DNA of 64,000 nt from CBDCFL01 sp965216135 (GCA_965216135.1 CBDCFL010000021.1:248001-312000); one strand, 5' to 3'; positions 16,664 through 29,000 are shown, numbered from the stretch's first letter. Made by a program: numbers and translations. The notes: a model not told the origin generated them from the sequence alone.

Positions 16664-17817
16664 TGCTCGAGAAAACCATCGCGCATCTGGGCAATCTGAT
16701 CGCTTTTCCGGTCATCTCTGGCGACGACAATCTGGCCATCGTCGACTATCTGCAGGACCGTCTTGAGGCCGCTGGTGCGGTGTGCTGGCGCAATTGCGAT
16801 ACCAGCGGTACCAGGGCAAACCTGTTCGCCACGCTTGGACCCCTCGATGGCCGCGGTATTCTGTTATCGGGCCACACCGATGTTGTGCCGGTTGGCCGGC
16901 AGAACTGGACCAGCGAGCCGTTCAAAATGGACCGCCGTGCGGGCCAACTTTTTGGCCGCGGTACCTGCGACATGAAGGGATTTGTCGCGGTCTGCGTGGC
17001 TCTTGCCGAGACGATTTCACCCGGCGATCTGACCCGCCCCCTGCATTTCGCGTTTTCCTATGACGAGGAAACCGGCTGTCTGGGGGCGCAAAATCTGGTC
17101 CGCGAGCTGGCCGCGAGACATATCCGCCCCGAAATCACCATTGTCGGCGAGCCGACGCAGATGCGGATCATCGACGGGCACAAGGGGTGTTATGAATACG
17201 CGGTGGAATTCACCGGCCTAGATGGTCACGGGTCCGCCCCTGAACGCGGCGTAAACGCGGTGGAATGTGCGGTGCGTTACGCGGCGCGCCTGTTGGAAAT
17301 GCGCGAAAAACTGAAAGAGCGCGCCCCGGCCGAAAGCCGGTTTGATCCGCCATCGACGACGCTGAACATTGGCCGGTTGAGGGGCGGTGTGGCCACCAAT
17401 GTCATTGCCGGGCAGGCGCACCTCGACTGGGAAATGCGCCCCGTCCAGGACAGCGATGCGGATTTTGTGAAAGATGCGTTGCGCGATTACACCGAAAACG
17501 ACCTGCTGCCAGCGATGCGTTCTGTGTACCCCGGCGCGAATATCGAGACCTCCGTGATTGGCGAGGTCGTCGGCCTTGATCCCCAGGAAAAAAACGCGGC
17601 GCGCGATCTGCTGGCGGAATTGACCGGAAATGACACCGCCGATCTGGTCGCGTTCGGCACCGAAGCCGGTCTATTTCAAGGGCTTGGCAGTGATGTGGTG
17701 GTCTGCGGGCCGGGCTCGATTGCCCAGGCCCACAAGCCCGACGAATATATTGAAATCGCCGAGCTTGCCAAATGCTGCGAAGTTCTGGCCGCGGTCGCCG
17801 CGACACTTTCGCGCTAG
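16663..17817 (+). CDS. M20 deacetylase, ArgE-like; probable N-acetyl-diaminobutyrate deacetylase
   Basis: 384 residues of the M20A/ArgE family. Zinc ligands and catalytic residues are visible: His and Asp in GHTDVVPV, Asp in GTCDMKG, the Glu pair in YDEETGC, Glu in VGEPTQM and His in AQAHKPDEYI. The dimerisation domain with GHGSAPERGVNAVE is in place. Classical DoeB is a different (aspartoacylase-type) family. Position directly behind doeA makes this M20 enzyme the likely replacement that deacetylates the ectoine ring-opening product. That role is inference from the operon; an acetylornithine deacetylase is the alternative. Confidence 0.8.
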   Translation: MLEKTIAHLGNLIAFPVISGDDNLAIVDYLQDRLEAAGAVCWRNCDTSGTRANLFATLGPLDGRGILLSGHTDVVPVGRQNWTSEPFKMDRRAGQLFGRGTCDMKGFVAVCVALAETISPGDLTRPLHFAFSYDEETGCLGAQNLVRELAARHIRPEITIVGEPTQMRIIDGHKGCYEYAVEFTGLDGHGSAPERGVNAVECAVRYAARLLEMREKLKERAPAESRFDPPSTTLNIGRLRGGVATNVIAGQAHLDWEMRPVQDSDADFVKDALRDYTENDLLPAMRSVYPGANIETSVIGEVVGLDPQEKNAARDLLAELTGNDTADLVAFGTEAGLFQGLGSDVVVCGPGSIAQAHKPDEYIEIAELAKCCEVLAAVAATLSR

Positions 17818-17992
17818 GCCAAATTTGCGGTCCATTTTGCGCGCTGTCATGCGATGCGGGCCAATTGCGCTTAAAAAGCAACAGAATTGCCATCACGCCC
17901 GTACTTTCCGGGGCGTTTTTCTGGACCGTTCCCGACGGGCTGGGTATGGTTTGGAAATACGGGGCGGCACGACCCTGCAATTTGAGGCACGA

Positions 17993-18516
17993 ATGACGTT
18001 TCCAGAGCGGTTCTCTGACCTGCCGGAATATGCGTTTCCGCGATTGCGGAGGCTCTTGGACGCCCACCCCCCCGGTGGCGAGGTGGTGCATATGTCCATC
18101 GGCGAGCCGAAACATGCCTTTCCCGATTGGGTGGGTGCGATTGTCGCCGAAAATGCTGACGGGTTCGGCCGCTATCCGCCAAACGATGGCACGCCGGAGC
18201 TTTTGGGGGCCATCGCCGATTGGTATCAGCGCCGATACGGCCAGACGCTGGACCCGGCAATCCAGATCATGGCCTTGAACGGCAGCCGCGAAGGGCTGTT
18301 CAACGCGGCGCTGGCGCTCTGCCGCGAAGACATTCGCGGGCAAAGACCCGCCATACTGATCCCGAACCCGTTTTATCAGGTTTACGCCATCGGCGCGCGT
18401 CAGTGGGTGCCGAGCGGGCAAACCCCGGCGAAAATTACATCCGGGTCGCGATGGTGGCCCCAATACAAGAAACCAAGCGCGGGCTTACGGCAATCCGCGA
18501 AACTTTGTACGCATGA
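17993..18516 (+). pseudogene. Class I/II aminotransferase with large internal deletion
   Basis: The first about 127 codons read as a DapC-like PLP aminotransferase N-terminus (EYAFPRLRRLLDAHPPGG, MSIGEPKH, NGSREGLFNAALAL, NPFYQVYAIGA). Near 18400 the frame shifts, and 18430-18516 encodes ENYIRVAMVAPIQETKRGL and TAIRETLYA, the family C-terminus. The central 200-odd residues, including the PLP lysine, are missing. In relatives this gene precedes ftsK, as here, so it is a decayed resident rather than an import. Start at 17993 behind GAGG. Confidence 0.8.
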
Positions 18517-18527
18517 GGGTAATGTAA

Positions 18528-21266
<2,739 letters not shown>

Positions 21267-21368
21267 CGCAACCAGCGCTCATCAGCTCTCGCGGGCTATT
21301 TCGCTGTGCCAAACGAAGAGCGCCCGCAAGGGAGCGATAATCGCCGCGCCGGGCAACCGATCGCTCCC
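21267..21368. repeat. Intergenic repeat region, GAAGAGYGCC family, copy C with long hairpin
   Basis: The ftsK-lolA spacer contains GAAGAGCGCC (21315-21324) preceded by GC-rich inverted segments. Directly after it is a separate stem, GGGAGCGAT (21330-21338) and ATCGCTCCC (21360-21368), with a 21-base loop. Similarity to copies A and B is limited to the 3' motif. The stem lacks a U-tract. Confidence 0.4.
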
Positions 21369-21473
21369 GGGCTTGTTATCGCCTATCAACGCACCGTTAT
21401 GGCCTAGCATCCATAGGATTGCTAAACCCCGCTCAGGTGCCAAAGCACCCGATCCAATGTGCAGGAAAGACCC

Positions 21474-22067
21474 ATGTTCCGATTTGTTAGCGCGCTCACG
21501 CTTGTCATTCTCAGCGGCTCACCCGGCGTTGCCGCCCAGCTTACGTTGCAGGAAATATCCGATTACCTCAACGGCATCCGCACCGCCTCGGCTCGGTTCG
21601 AACAGATCAACGCCGATGGTTCGCGCTCACAGGGCCAGCTGTTTATCCGCCGACCAGGCCGGATGCGGTTTGAATATGACGCCCCCGACAAAAGCATCGT
21701 GATTGCGGGTGGGGGCCTTGTCGCCATATTCGACGCGCGCTCGAACCAAAAGGCCCAGCAGTTCCAACTGGCCAATACGCCGCTCAAGCTCTTGCTGTTT
21801 GAGGATATAGACCTGCGCCAGGAACGCCTGGTGATCGGCACCAGCTACCAAAACGGCGAAACCACCGTGGTGACCCAGGACCCAAAACATCCCGAATACG
21901 GCTCGCTGCATTTGCGGTTTCGCGACACGCCCGAGCTGACCGGCTGGAGCGTCATTGACGGCGGTGGCAGCCGAACGACGGTGTTTCTGGTCGGTTTTGA
22001 AACCGAAGTGCGCCTGCGCAACAACCTGTTCAACGTCCGCGACGAGATCGAGGCGCGCGAAAGATAG
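21474..22067 (+). CDS. lolA: Outer-membrane lipoprotein carrier protein LolA
   Basis: 197 residues with a cleavable signal peptide (MFRFVSALTLVILSGSPGVA then AQ), so it is periplasmic. LolA accepts lipoproteins from LolCDE and ferries them to the outer membrane. Family features include YLNGIRTASARFEQINADGS, GQLFIRRPGRMRFEYD (hydrophobic cavity strand) and TPLKLLL. The start at 21474 follows AGGAAAG; an ATG 15 bp upstream would spoil the signal peptide. It ends 16 bp before the convergent transglycosylase gene. Confidence 0.92.
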   Translation: MFRFVSALTLVILSGSPGVAAQLTLQEISDYLNGIRTASARFEQINADGSRSQGQLFIRRPGRMRFEYDAPDKSIVIAGGGLVAIFDARSNQKAQQFQLANTPLKLLLFEDIDLRQERLVIGTSYQNGETTVVTQDPKHPEYGSLHLRFRDTPELTGWSVIDGGGSRTTVFLVGFETEVRLRNNLFNVRDEIEARER

Positions 22068-22083
22068 TGCTCCGGCGTCCCGA

Positions 22084-22659
22084 TCAGGTGCAGCTGCGCA
22101 GTTGCTTGTCGTAAACAATAGCCCGTGTTTCGACCTCATTTGCCACGTTCAAGAGCCAGGATTTGGACTTGTGGGTGCCACGGGCATAGCCGGATCGGCC
22201 CTCGTGATAGGCCAGATACTGGTTTTTCGTGTCACTTGTTGAGATCCCCAGCCGCTCATTTGAGCCGGCCATGTACCAACCGATAAAATCGCTGGCAGCG
22301 CCAAAAGAGCCGCGGCTGGCATAACGATTACCGGTATCCTCACGGTATTCGGCCCAGGTTCCATCAAGCGCCTGACTGTAGCCTCGCGCCGAACTGACGC
22401 GACCTGCCGGGATAAAACCCAGCAGCCGTTTTCGCGGCGTTTTGGCGTTACCGACGAATTTGCTCTCCTGGTAAATCACCGCCATTTGCACCGCAACTGG
22501 CACCGACCATTTGGTCTGTGTGCGTGCCATTGCGCGCATATATGAAGGCTCTTGCGCGATTATCGCGCAGGCGTTTTCGAGGTTTTTCGGCGCTTGATTG
22601 ATGCTTGCACAAGCCGACACGGCCAAAGCCGCCGCAAGTGCACTCAGGGTTCTGCTCAT
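22084..22659 (-). CDS. Lytic transglycosylase-like (SLT domain) lipoprotein
   Basis: 191 residues with a lipoprotein signal peptide (MSRTLSALAAALAVSACAS; lipid Cys in the SACA box). The domain has the transglycosylase glutamate in AVIYQESKFVG and the RGYSQALDGTWAEY and FIGWY segments of the SLT fold. It probably cuts peptidoglycan glycan strands or, if inactive, binds them. Start at 22659 follows GAGAGG; the longer open frame has no signal peptide at its start. It is transcribed divergently from hspQ. Confidence 0.8.
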   Translation of the reverse strand: MSRTLSALAAALAVSACASINQAPKNLENACAIIAQEPSYMRAMARTQTKWSVPVAVQMAVIYQESKFVGNAKTPRKRLLGFIPAGRVSSARGYSQALDGTWAEYREDTGNRYASRGSFGAASDFIGWYMAGSNERLGISTSDTKNQYLAYHEGRSGYARGTHKSKSWLLNVANEVETRAIVYDKQLRSCT

Positions 22660-22938
22660 CTGCCTCTCGTCTTCTTTTTTTCTTATCCTAGCAGAGGACA
22701 ACAGATGGTGAAATACACCTATCGATCACTTTTAGCCGATGGCGGCGGGAATTCGCGCGACAGTCGCCCCGGTAAGCGGGGAAATGGCGCTTCGGCACCA
22801 AACCGCGTCACGTTTGTGCGGTCGGCGCGGCGCGACTGTCAAAAACAGGTTCACAGTCTGTTTCCTTTTCGGCGCATCGCAATCGTGGACATCGCCGCGC
22901 CGCTGCGTCTACAGTATTTCATTGGGGGTTGTTACGTG

Positions 22939-23265
22939 ATGCTGAGAACGCGCGCGAAATATCATCTTGGTCAGATTGTCCGCCACCGGAAGCATCCGTT
23001 CCGGGGCGTGGTTTTTGACGTCGATGCGATGTTTTCCAACACCGACGAATGGTATGACGCCATTCCCGAAGAAAGCCGTCCGTCCAAAGATCAGCCGTTT
23101 TACCATCTGCTCGCCGAGAACGACCAGAATTACTATGTCGCTTATGTGTCCGAGCAGAACCTGATCGCCGATTATTCCGGCAAGCCGGTCACCCACCCCA
23201 ACCTGCCCGATCTGTTCGGTGACTTTGAAGACGGTCAATACCCGCTGCAATTTCAGCTGAATTGA
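22939..23265 (+). CDS. hspQ: Heat shock protein HspQ (hemimethylated-DNA-binding YccV family)
   Basis: 108 residues. KYHLGQIVRHRKHPFRGVVF, the central segment NTDEWYDAIPEESRPSKDQP, and the end YYVAYVSEQNLIADYSGKP are the hallmarks of HspQ. In enterobacteria HspQ is a specificity-enhancing factor for Lon. Lon is also in this window (position 1), though not adjacent. Start at ATG 22939, with a GTG directly before it as alternative. The 279-bp divergent spacer upstream was not resolved into promoter elements. Confidence 0.9.
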   Translation: MLRTRAKYHLGQIVRHRKHPFRGVVFDVDAMFSNTDEWYDAIPEESRPSKDQPFYHLLAENDQNYYVAYVSEQNLIADYSGKPVTHPNLPDLFGDFEDGQYPLQFQLN

Positions 23266-23402
23266 GTGCGGCTCACAGTCCCAGACGTGCCGTAGGTTGC
23301 GCGATTTCTACTGAGGTTGGGTGTGCCTGTCCAAACCTGTAACCGCTCAACGTTGGCGATTTCTAAGATATTGGCCAAGGCGCAGGTCCGCTCGCGGTAA
23401 TC

Positions 23403-23855
23403 TCATACCGGCAGTGCCGTGGTCTTGAACACTTCCCTCAGCGCGAAAGACGAATGCATTTGCGCGACCCCCGGCAGGCGGGCCAGGTGGTGGCGGTGGA
23501 TCTGGGCGAAGTGATCAGTGTCGGCGGCCACGACTTTCAGCAGATAATCGGCCGTGCCTGCCATCAGGTGGCATTCCAGAACATCCGGGATTTTCGCCAC
23601 CCCGCGCTCGAACGCCTCCAGCACTTCGTCGGCCTGCCCCGACAGGGTGATTTCCACGAAAATCGTCGCCGGACGCTCCAGTTTTCGCGGGTCCAGCAGC
23701 GCCACGTAATCGCGGATAAACCCCGATTTCTCCAACTGCTGCACCCGGCGGTGGCAGGCCGAGGGCGACAGGTTCGCACGCTCGGACAATTCAGCATTGG
23801 TGGCGCGCGCATTTTTCTGCAGGGTCCGCCGGTCTGTTTCGTCGATTTCACCCAT
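23403..23855 (-). CDS. Lrp/AsnC-family transcriptional regulator
   Basis: 150 residues: N-terminal winged helix (DRRTLQKNARATNAELSERA, SPSACHRRVQQLEKSG recognition helix) and C-terminal RAM effector domain (MAGTADYLLKVVAADTDHFA). Lrp-type proteins usually control a divergent neighbour in response to an amino acid. Here the divergent side is only 118 bp of spacer and then an IS3 element, so its target has probably been lost or moved. The ectoine-type cluster lies more than 5 kb away and there is no evidence that this is its AsnC-type regulator. Start at 23855 chosen over an upstream extension without homology. Confidence 0.88.
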   Translation of the reverse strand: MGEIDETDRRTLQKNARATNAELSERANLSPSACHRRVQQLEKSGFIRDYVALLDPRKLERPATIFVEITLSGQADEVLEAFERGVAKIPDVLECHLMAGTADYLLKVVAADTDHFAQIHRHHLARLPGVAQMHSSFALREVFKTTALPV

Positions 23856-24052
23856 GGCGCAAAATAATCCTGCAAATTGGATCACATGCGCAATAATTAA
23901 CGCCGATATGGGCGTATGGCCACCAATATTTTCAAAGCAATTGCACGCATCAAATGCCACAAGCGCGCCCAACTGACCTGCTCCCCGAAAACTGGTCCAT
24001 TTGAAAGGAGGATCTGTTCGCTTAATGTTCACGAGAACGAGGAGAACAGAGA

Positions 24053-24319
24053 ATGCGCAAGTCACGGTTTAGCGAAGAGCAGATTGTTCGGATCATTCAG
24101 GAGTATGCGGCGGGTGCGAAAGTGTCCGAGTTGTGCCGTAAGCACGGTATGTCGGATGCCACCTTTTAGAAATGGAAAGCCAGGTATGGCGGCCTTCAGA
24201 TTTCCGATGTCAGGCGGCTGAAAGACCTGGAATCGGAGAACGGCAAGCTGAAGAAGCTGCTGGCCGAAACCATGCTTGATAATGCTGGCCTGAAAGGGCT
24301 TCTGGCAAAAAACTTCTGA
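24053..24319 (+). pseudogene. IS3 OrfA with in-frame TAG
   Basis: 88 codons encode the helix-turn-helix protein (KSRFSEEQIVRIIQEYAAG, VSELCRKHGMSDATF) and leucine-zipper part (LESENGKLKKLLAETMLDN) of an IS407-type transposase. Codon 39 is TAG at 24167-24169 where the family has Tyr in TFYKWK. All other codons are sound, so this is a single nonsense change. It should abolish normal OrfAB production unless suppressed. Confidence 0.85.
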
Positions 24320-24345
24320 AGCCTGCAAGCCGCCGGGAAGCAGTC

Positions 24346-25212
24346 ATGGTTCTTTGCCGTGACTATCAGTTTTCAACTCGGCGGGCCTGTGGGCTGATTG
24401 GGTTTTCCAGATCGAGTAATGAATACAGAGGAAGGCCGGATCGCCATGCGAGGATACGGGAACGGCTGGTCACGCTTTCCGGCAAACACCGACGCTATGG
24501 CTATCGCATGTTGCATGCCAAGCTTGGCCAGGAGGGTTTCAAGGTGAACGTGAAAGTGGTGGAGCGACTTTACCGAGAGGAGCGCCTGACCCTGCGCCGC
24601 CGCAATCGCAAGAAAATCCCCAAGGGCGTGCACGAAGGTGCCTGGTGCCCGATCGCCGCCAACCAGCGGTGGAGCCTGGACTTCACCATGGATGCGCTCG
24701 CCAACGGCAGGAAGTTCCGCACCGTCAATCTGAAAGACGACTGCACACGGGAATGTCCGGCGATTGATGTGGCCCTGTCGATCCCCGGCTCCCGTGTGGT
24801 GGAAATGCTGGAACGGGTGGCTCGTGAGCGGGGGTACCCGGATGTTCTGACCGTTGACAATGGGCCTGAACTACGAGGCCGCGCGCTTGATGGCTGGGCA
24901 GATGATCACGGCGTGCAGCTCTACTTCATCGACCCGGGCAAGCCGACCCAGAACGCCTACATCGAAAGTTTCAACGGCCGGTTTCGCGAAGAATGCCTGA
25001 ACTTGAACTGGTTCACCTCGCTGGCCGAGGCAGAAAGGATCATCGAGGACTGGCGGATCGATTACAATCAAAACCGGCCCCACTCTTCGCTGAACTATCA
25101 AACCCCGGAAGAATTTGCCGCAAACAGGCCTTTCCATAAACCGCAATGGGCAGCGACGCTTGAGCTATCTGAAGGCTCCGCGCCACCGCCCATTGCTCAC
25201 GCCGCCGAATAA
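24346..25212 (+). CDS. IS3 OrfB transposase (rve integrase core)
   Basis: 288 residues. The integrase core has the DDE residues in WSLDFTMDAL, TVDNGPELRG and AYIESFNGRFREECL, followed by RPHSSLNYQTPEEFA. The frame is intact. In IS407-type elements OrfB is usually made as an OrfAB fusion by -1 frameshifting near the end of orfA, so the nonsense codon in orfA probably silences the element. Confidence 0.85.
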   Translation: MVLCRDYQFSTRRACGLIGFSRSSNEYRGRPDRHARIRERLVTLSGKHRRYGYRMLHAKLGQEGFKVNVKVVERLYREERLTLRRRNRKKIPKGVHEGAWCPIAANQRWSLDFTMDALANGRKFRTVNLKDDCTRECPAIDVALSIPGSRVVEMLERVARERGYPDVLTVDNGPELRGRALDGWADDHGVQLYFIDPGKPTQNAYIESFNGRFREECLNLNWFTSLAEAERIIEDWRIDYNQNRPHSSLNYQTPEEFAANRPFHKPQWAATLELSEGSAPPPIAHAAE

Positions 25213-25272
25213 TGGCAAACAAAAGAGGAACAGAGTCTACCTAAAAGTGGCCCTCAAATTGGGGGCAGGTCA

Positions 25273-25800
25273 CGGCTGGAATTCCATGGTTCGAAGATCA
25301 GTTCAAATGGCGGATTGCTGTTGTTCCGGGAACTGGATGAAGTGCCCGGCCGGCACGACATTGCGGGTAGATTGCTGAGAGACACGCGAACTGGCCACAA
25401 TCGCCTGCACTCACTGGTCGGCCTGTTGCGCCAGTCGGTCTTTGGTCGGCTGGCCGGGTACGATGATGTGAATGATGCGGATCGTTTATCGCTTGATCCG
25501 GTAATGCGGCAGGTGGTCGGCGGACGGGCTGTGGATGCCAGGGCCGCATCCTCAAGCCAGATGGGACGGTTCGAAACCGAGGTGCTGGCAACTTCGGATA
25601 ATCGCACTGCGCTGGCTGACTTGTCAGGGCAATGGATCGACCGGATTCACGAACGCAAACCTCCCAAGTGGATCACGCTGAATATGGACAGGTCGGTCAG
25701 CCCGACCCACAGAGCGCAGGAAGACACGGCCTGGAACGGTCATTTCGGCTGCATGTGTTATCACCCGCTGTTCGTCTTCACCCGCATTCCCCAGATGGAT
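25273..25800 (+). pseudogene. IS1380 transposase, 5' fragment
   Basis: From the IS3 end onward, the frame reads FHGSKISSNGGLLLFRELDE then LLRQSVFGRLAGYDDVNDAD and ends HFGCMCYHPLFVF near 25780. This is the N-terminal 40% of an IS1380 transposase, parallel to the near-complete copy at 37677. After HPLFVF the sequence changes to non-IS1380 sequence. The matching remainder (FNQFGHLERCALRPGNVHSA) appears at about 41050 and could be the other half of the same element. Confidence 0.75.
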
Positions 25801-26950
25801 GCCCGTTTCTTCACCCGCAGAAGCGTGATATACTCGATTATACAATGAGTTAACCGGGTTGGAGCGGGAATTTGCGAGCGAACGCGACGGGTGAAGTACA
25901 AATCGTGCCTATCCGGTTGTCACCCACACCCACTACATCTAGGGTGCTCCCAGTCGCCCGAGTAAAGCTCGGCGTAAGTGGGAGCGGTGACATCGCCAGC
26001 GATTCCGAGCAGGGACCGGAAGGCGTTGAACGGGTAGAACCGCCTGTTGAAGCGGAAGGTGAACTCGTTGAGGTAGGCTTGGAGGTGCTGGTGGCTCACG
26101 CCGTGATGAATGCCACTCAGCCACGTCTTCAGGTTGGCGAAGACGAGATGAATGATCGGCAGATACTCCTCAGCGACCTGGGAGTTGCCTCGCTCGGCGA
26201 CGGCGAGGTGTTTGTAGCCGCGCTTGGCGAGGCTGGTATAGCCGGACCAATCGTCGGTGATGACCGACGCACCCGAAGTAACGGCACCCTCGACAAAGCC
26301 GCAGAGCGATTCCGCGCTGCGGTCTGGCACGACAGCGAGTCGGACACGTCCGGCGTAGCGACCGCCCTTCCGCTTATCGAGCTTGGTTCCCGGCTTGCGC
26401 TGTCGCACTTCAACGGCGCTGGCGACAAGAAGCTTGTGGTGAACGCCCCGGCCCTTGCCGCGCGTGCGGCCGCCGACCCAGGTTTCGTCGACTTCGACAT
26501 GGTCGCAGGCCTCGCTGCCGATGCGGTCCTGATCCGGCCGAACCATACCAGCGCGGAGCTTGTGGAGGATCTGAAAGGCGGTTTCGTAACGGGAAAGCCC
26601 GACCTGGCGCTGGAACTGTGTGGCAGACATGCCGGGCGTCTGGCTGGCAACCAGATAGGCCGCCCAGAACCATACGCCCAGCGACGTATGGGAGCGCTCC
26701 ATGACCGTCCCCGCCGTCAGCCCGGTGTCGCGGCGGCACTTTCGACAGCGCAGGACGCCGGGCCGGCTGGTGAAGCGGAACGGCTCTGCCGCCGTCTGGC
26801 AATGGGGGCAGACGAACCCGTCACCCCACCGCGCCTTCTCCAGGTAGGCGGCACAGGCCGCGTCATCCGGGAAAAGTCGTTGAAACTCGGAAGCGAGGGA
26901 GCGTTAGAAATTCCGTGTCATTTCTGTAAACTGAAGAAAAGGAATGACAC

Positions 26951-29000
26951 ATGCGAGAAGAATTTGATTTTGATGTAGCTTTGGCGGCTTTGCAAGATGG
27001 CCAGGGCCTTACAGGCAAGGACGGTATTCTGACGCCGTTAGTCAAGCAACTGACCGAAGCTGCATTACAGGCTGAACTGGAGGCGCATTTAAAGGCCGAC
27101 AAGTCCAGCAACCGCAGGAACGGAGCTGGCCGTAAGACCATCAAATCCACGTCTGGAAGTTTCGAACTGGCAACGCCACGAGATCGGGCTGGATCGTTTG
27201 AGCCGCAACTGGTGAAAAAACACCAGACCCACATGAGCGACGAGATCGAATGCAAGATTATTTCAATGTTCGGGCTTGGAATGAGCTATCTGGACATCGC
27301 TGGACACATCTCGGAAATCTACGGTCTGGATGTTTCAAACGCCACGATCAGCGCCGTCACTGATAAATTGATCCCTGAAATCAAGCTCTGGCAGCAGCGG
27401 CCCCTGGACAGCCATCACCCGTTTGTTTGGCTTGATGCTATTCACTACAAGGTTAAGCAAGACGGGCGCTACGCAGCCAAAGCGGTTTACACGGTTCTGG
27501 GGCTTAATCTTGAGGGCAGGAAGGAAATTCTTGGCCTGTATCTATCTGAAACCGAAGGTGCAAACTTCTGGCTCTCGGTGCTGACGGACCTGAACAATCG
27601 CGGCCTGCAAGACATCCTGATTGCTTGTGTCGATGGCCTCACGGGCTTTCCAGAGGCGATCAACGCGATCTTTCCCCAGACCGAAGTCCAGCTTTGTGTC
27701 ATCCACCAAATCCGCAATTCTCTGAAATATGTAGCCAGCAAAAACCAGAAGGAATTCATGGCTGATCTAAAGCCGGTTTATAAGGCTGAAACTGTGAAAG
27801 CGGCTGAAATCGCGTTGGATGCGTTAGAAGAAAAATGGGGAACTAATACCAACGGCATCAATTTCTGACTCTGTGGGGATTCCCAAATCGGTTTTGATCT
27901 GATTCAAGGTTGGCAAAGGAGGATCGCCATGCCAGCCAGTGTTCCGCTTCGTCGCGACTTTGATGCCCGACCTTCGTAAACTCGCCAGCCGTTGCAAGGA
28001 TGCCCGGCAGAGCCGCCGTCTGTTGTCTCTTGCGGCGGTCTACGATGGCATGCGCCGTGGAGAGGCCGCAAGGATCGGTGGGATGGATCGCCAAACCCTG
28101 CGGGACTGGGTTCACCGGTTCAACGAAGAGGGACGGATGGCCTCACCAACCGCAAGGGCGCGGGCCGGACGCGCTACCTGAGCGATGTCCAGATGAAAGA
28201 ACTTGGCGAGATTGTCGAGACCGGCCCCGATCCGGCGGTGGACTGTGTGGCAGACATCCGAGCGCGGGCAGACTGCTTGGCGAACTGGGGCCCATATCAG
28301 CGCCCGCCCGCAGCATCCCAGGCAGGATAAGCGGATCATCGAGGCGTTTAAAAAAAACTTCGCCGACACGCTCCAGGTGCATATAGCTGACCTGCCAGCG
28401 GGAACGCCGGTGGAGATCTGGTTCCAGGACGAAGCACGCCTTGGCCAGAAGAATGGCCTGACGCGCCTGTGGGCGAGAAAGGGCACGCGCCCCCGCCAGC
28501 CGGCCGATCAGCGCTATCACAACGCCTATCTGTTCGGCGCCATCTGTCCGGCTCACGGCAAGGGGGCGGCGCTATGGGAGCGCTCCATGACCGTCCCCGC
28601 CGTCAGCCCGGTGTCGCGGCGGCACTTTCGACAGCGCAAGACGCCGGGCCGGCTGGTGAAGCGGAACGAAAATGGGCTCTGCCGCTGGTATAAATACCCA
28701 ATCGTCATTAAATCATGGCGTAAAAAATGGCCCAATTTGTCGGTCTACTTCAAATATCCAGCTGACATTCGGCGGGTAATTTACACCACCAACGCAATCG
28801 AGGCCGTGCATCGCCAGTTCCGAAAACTGACCAAAACCAAGGGCGCGTTTCCCAATGAAAACAGTTTGCTCAAACTGCTGTATATGGGGATCCAGAACGC
28901 TTCAAAAAAATGGACCATGCCATTGCAAAACTGGAATTTGACTTTGTCCCAACTTTCCATCTATTTTGAGGGAAGGTTAGACGATGTCTTGGACATCTAG
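26951..29000 (+). pseudogene. IS256-type transposase interrupted by IS630
   Basis: Codons 1-298 (26951-27846) give an IS256/mutator transposase: VKQLTEAALQAELEAHL, FVWLDAIHYKVKQDGRY, DGLTGFPEAINAIFPQT and QLCVIHQIRNSLKYVA. The frame resumes after the IS630 remnant as KYPIVIKSWRKKWPNLSVYF and TTNAIEAVHRQFRKLTKTKG and ends at 29000. Joining the two parts with one copy of the TAA triplet would restore WGTKYPIVI, the normal sequence. Confidence 0.85.
27847..28690 (+). mobile_element. IS630-type element A, copy 1, rearranged mosaic
   Basis: Ends TACCAACGGC and GCCGCTGGTA match the intact copies at 34050 and 42174, and TAA flanks both ends (27844-27846 and 28691-28693). The body is 844 bp instead of 1162. 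It lacks two bases near 27970 and one near 28130. About 65 bp near 28245 is replaced by a patch including TGTGTGGCAGACAT. About 330 bp is replaced at 28575-28669 by sequence nearly identical to the ISXO2 zinc-ribbon region (compare 26687-26781). No transposase can be made. Confidence 0.85.

Larger units (their letters stand above)
23974..25272 (+). mobile_element. IS3-family element (IS407-like), full length but with damaged orfA
   Basis: Ends are TGACCTGCTCCCC (left) and GGGGGCAGGTCA (right), 1299 bp apart, starting TG and ending CA as usual. It contains orfA (nonsense) and an intact orfB. The flanks (CAAC left, CGGC right) give no target duplication, and the right flank is the inside of an IS1380 transposase. 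So the element has been joined to a different sequence since it inserted. Confidence 0.85.

Noticed and set aside
23403..23855. Lrp gene as the AsnC-type regulator of the ectoine-like cluster
   Set aside because: It is more than 5 kb away behind ftsK, lolA and hspQ, and nothing in the sequence links it to that cluster.
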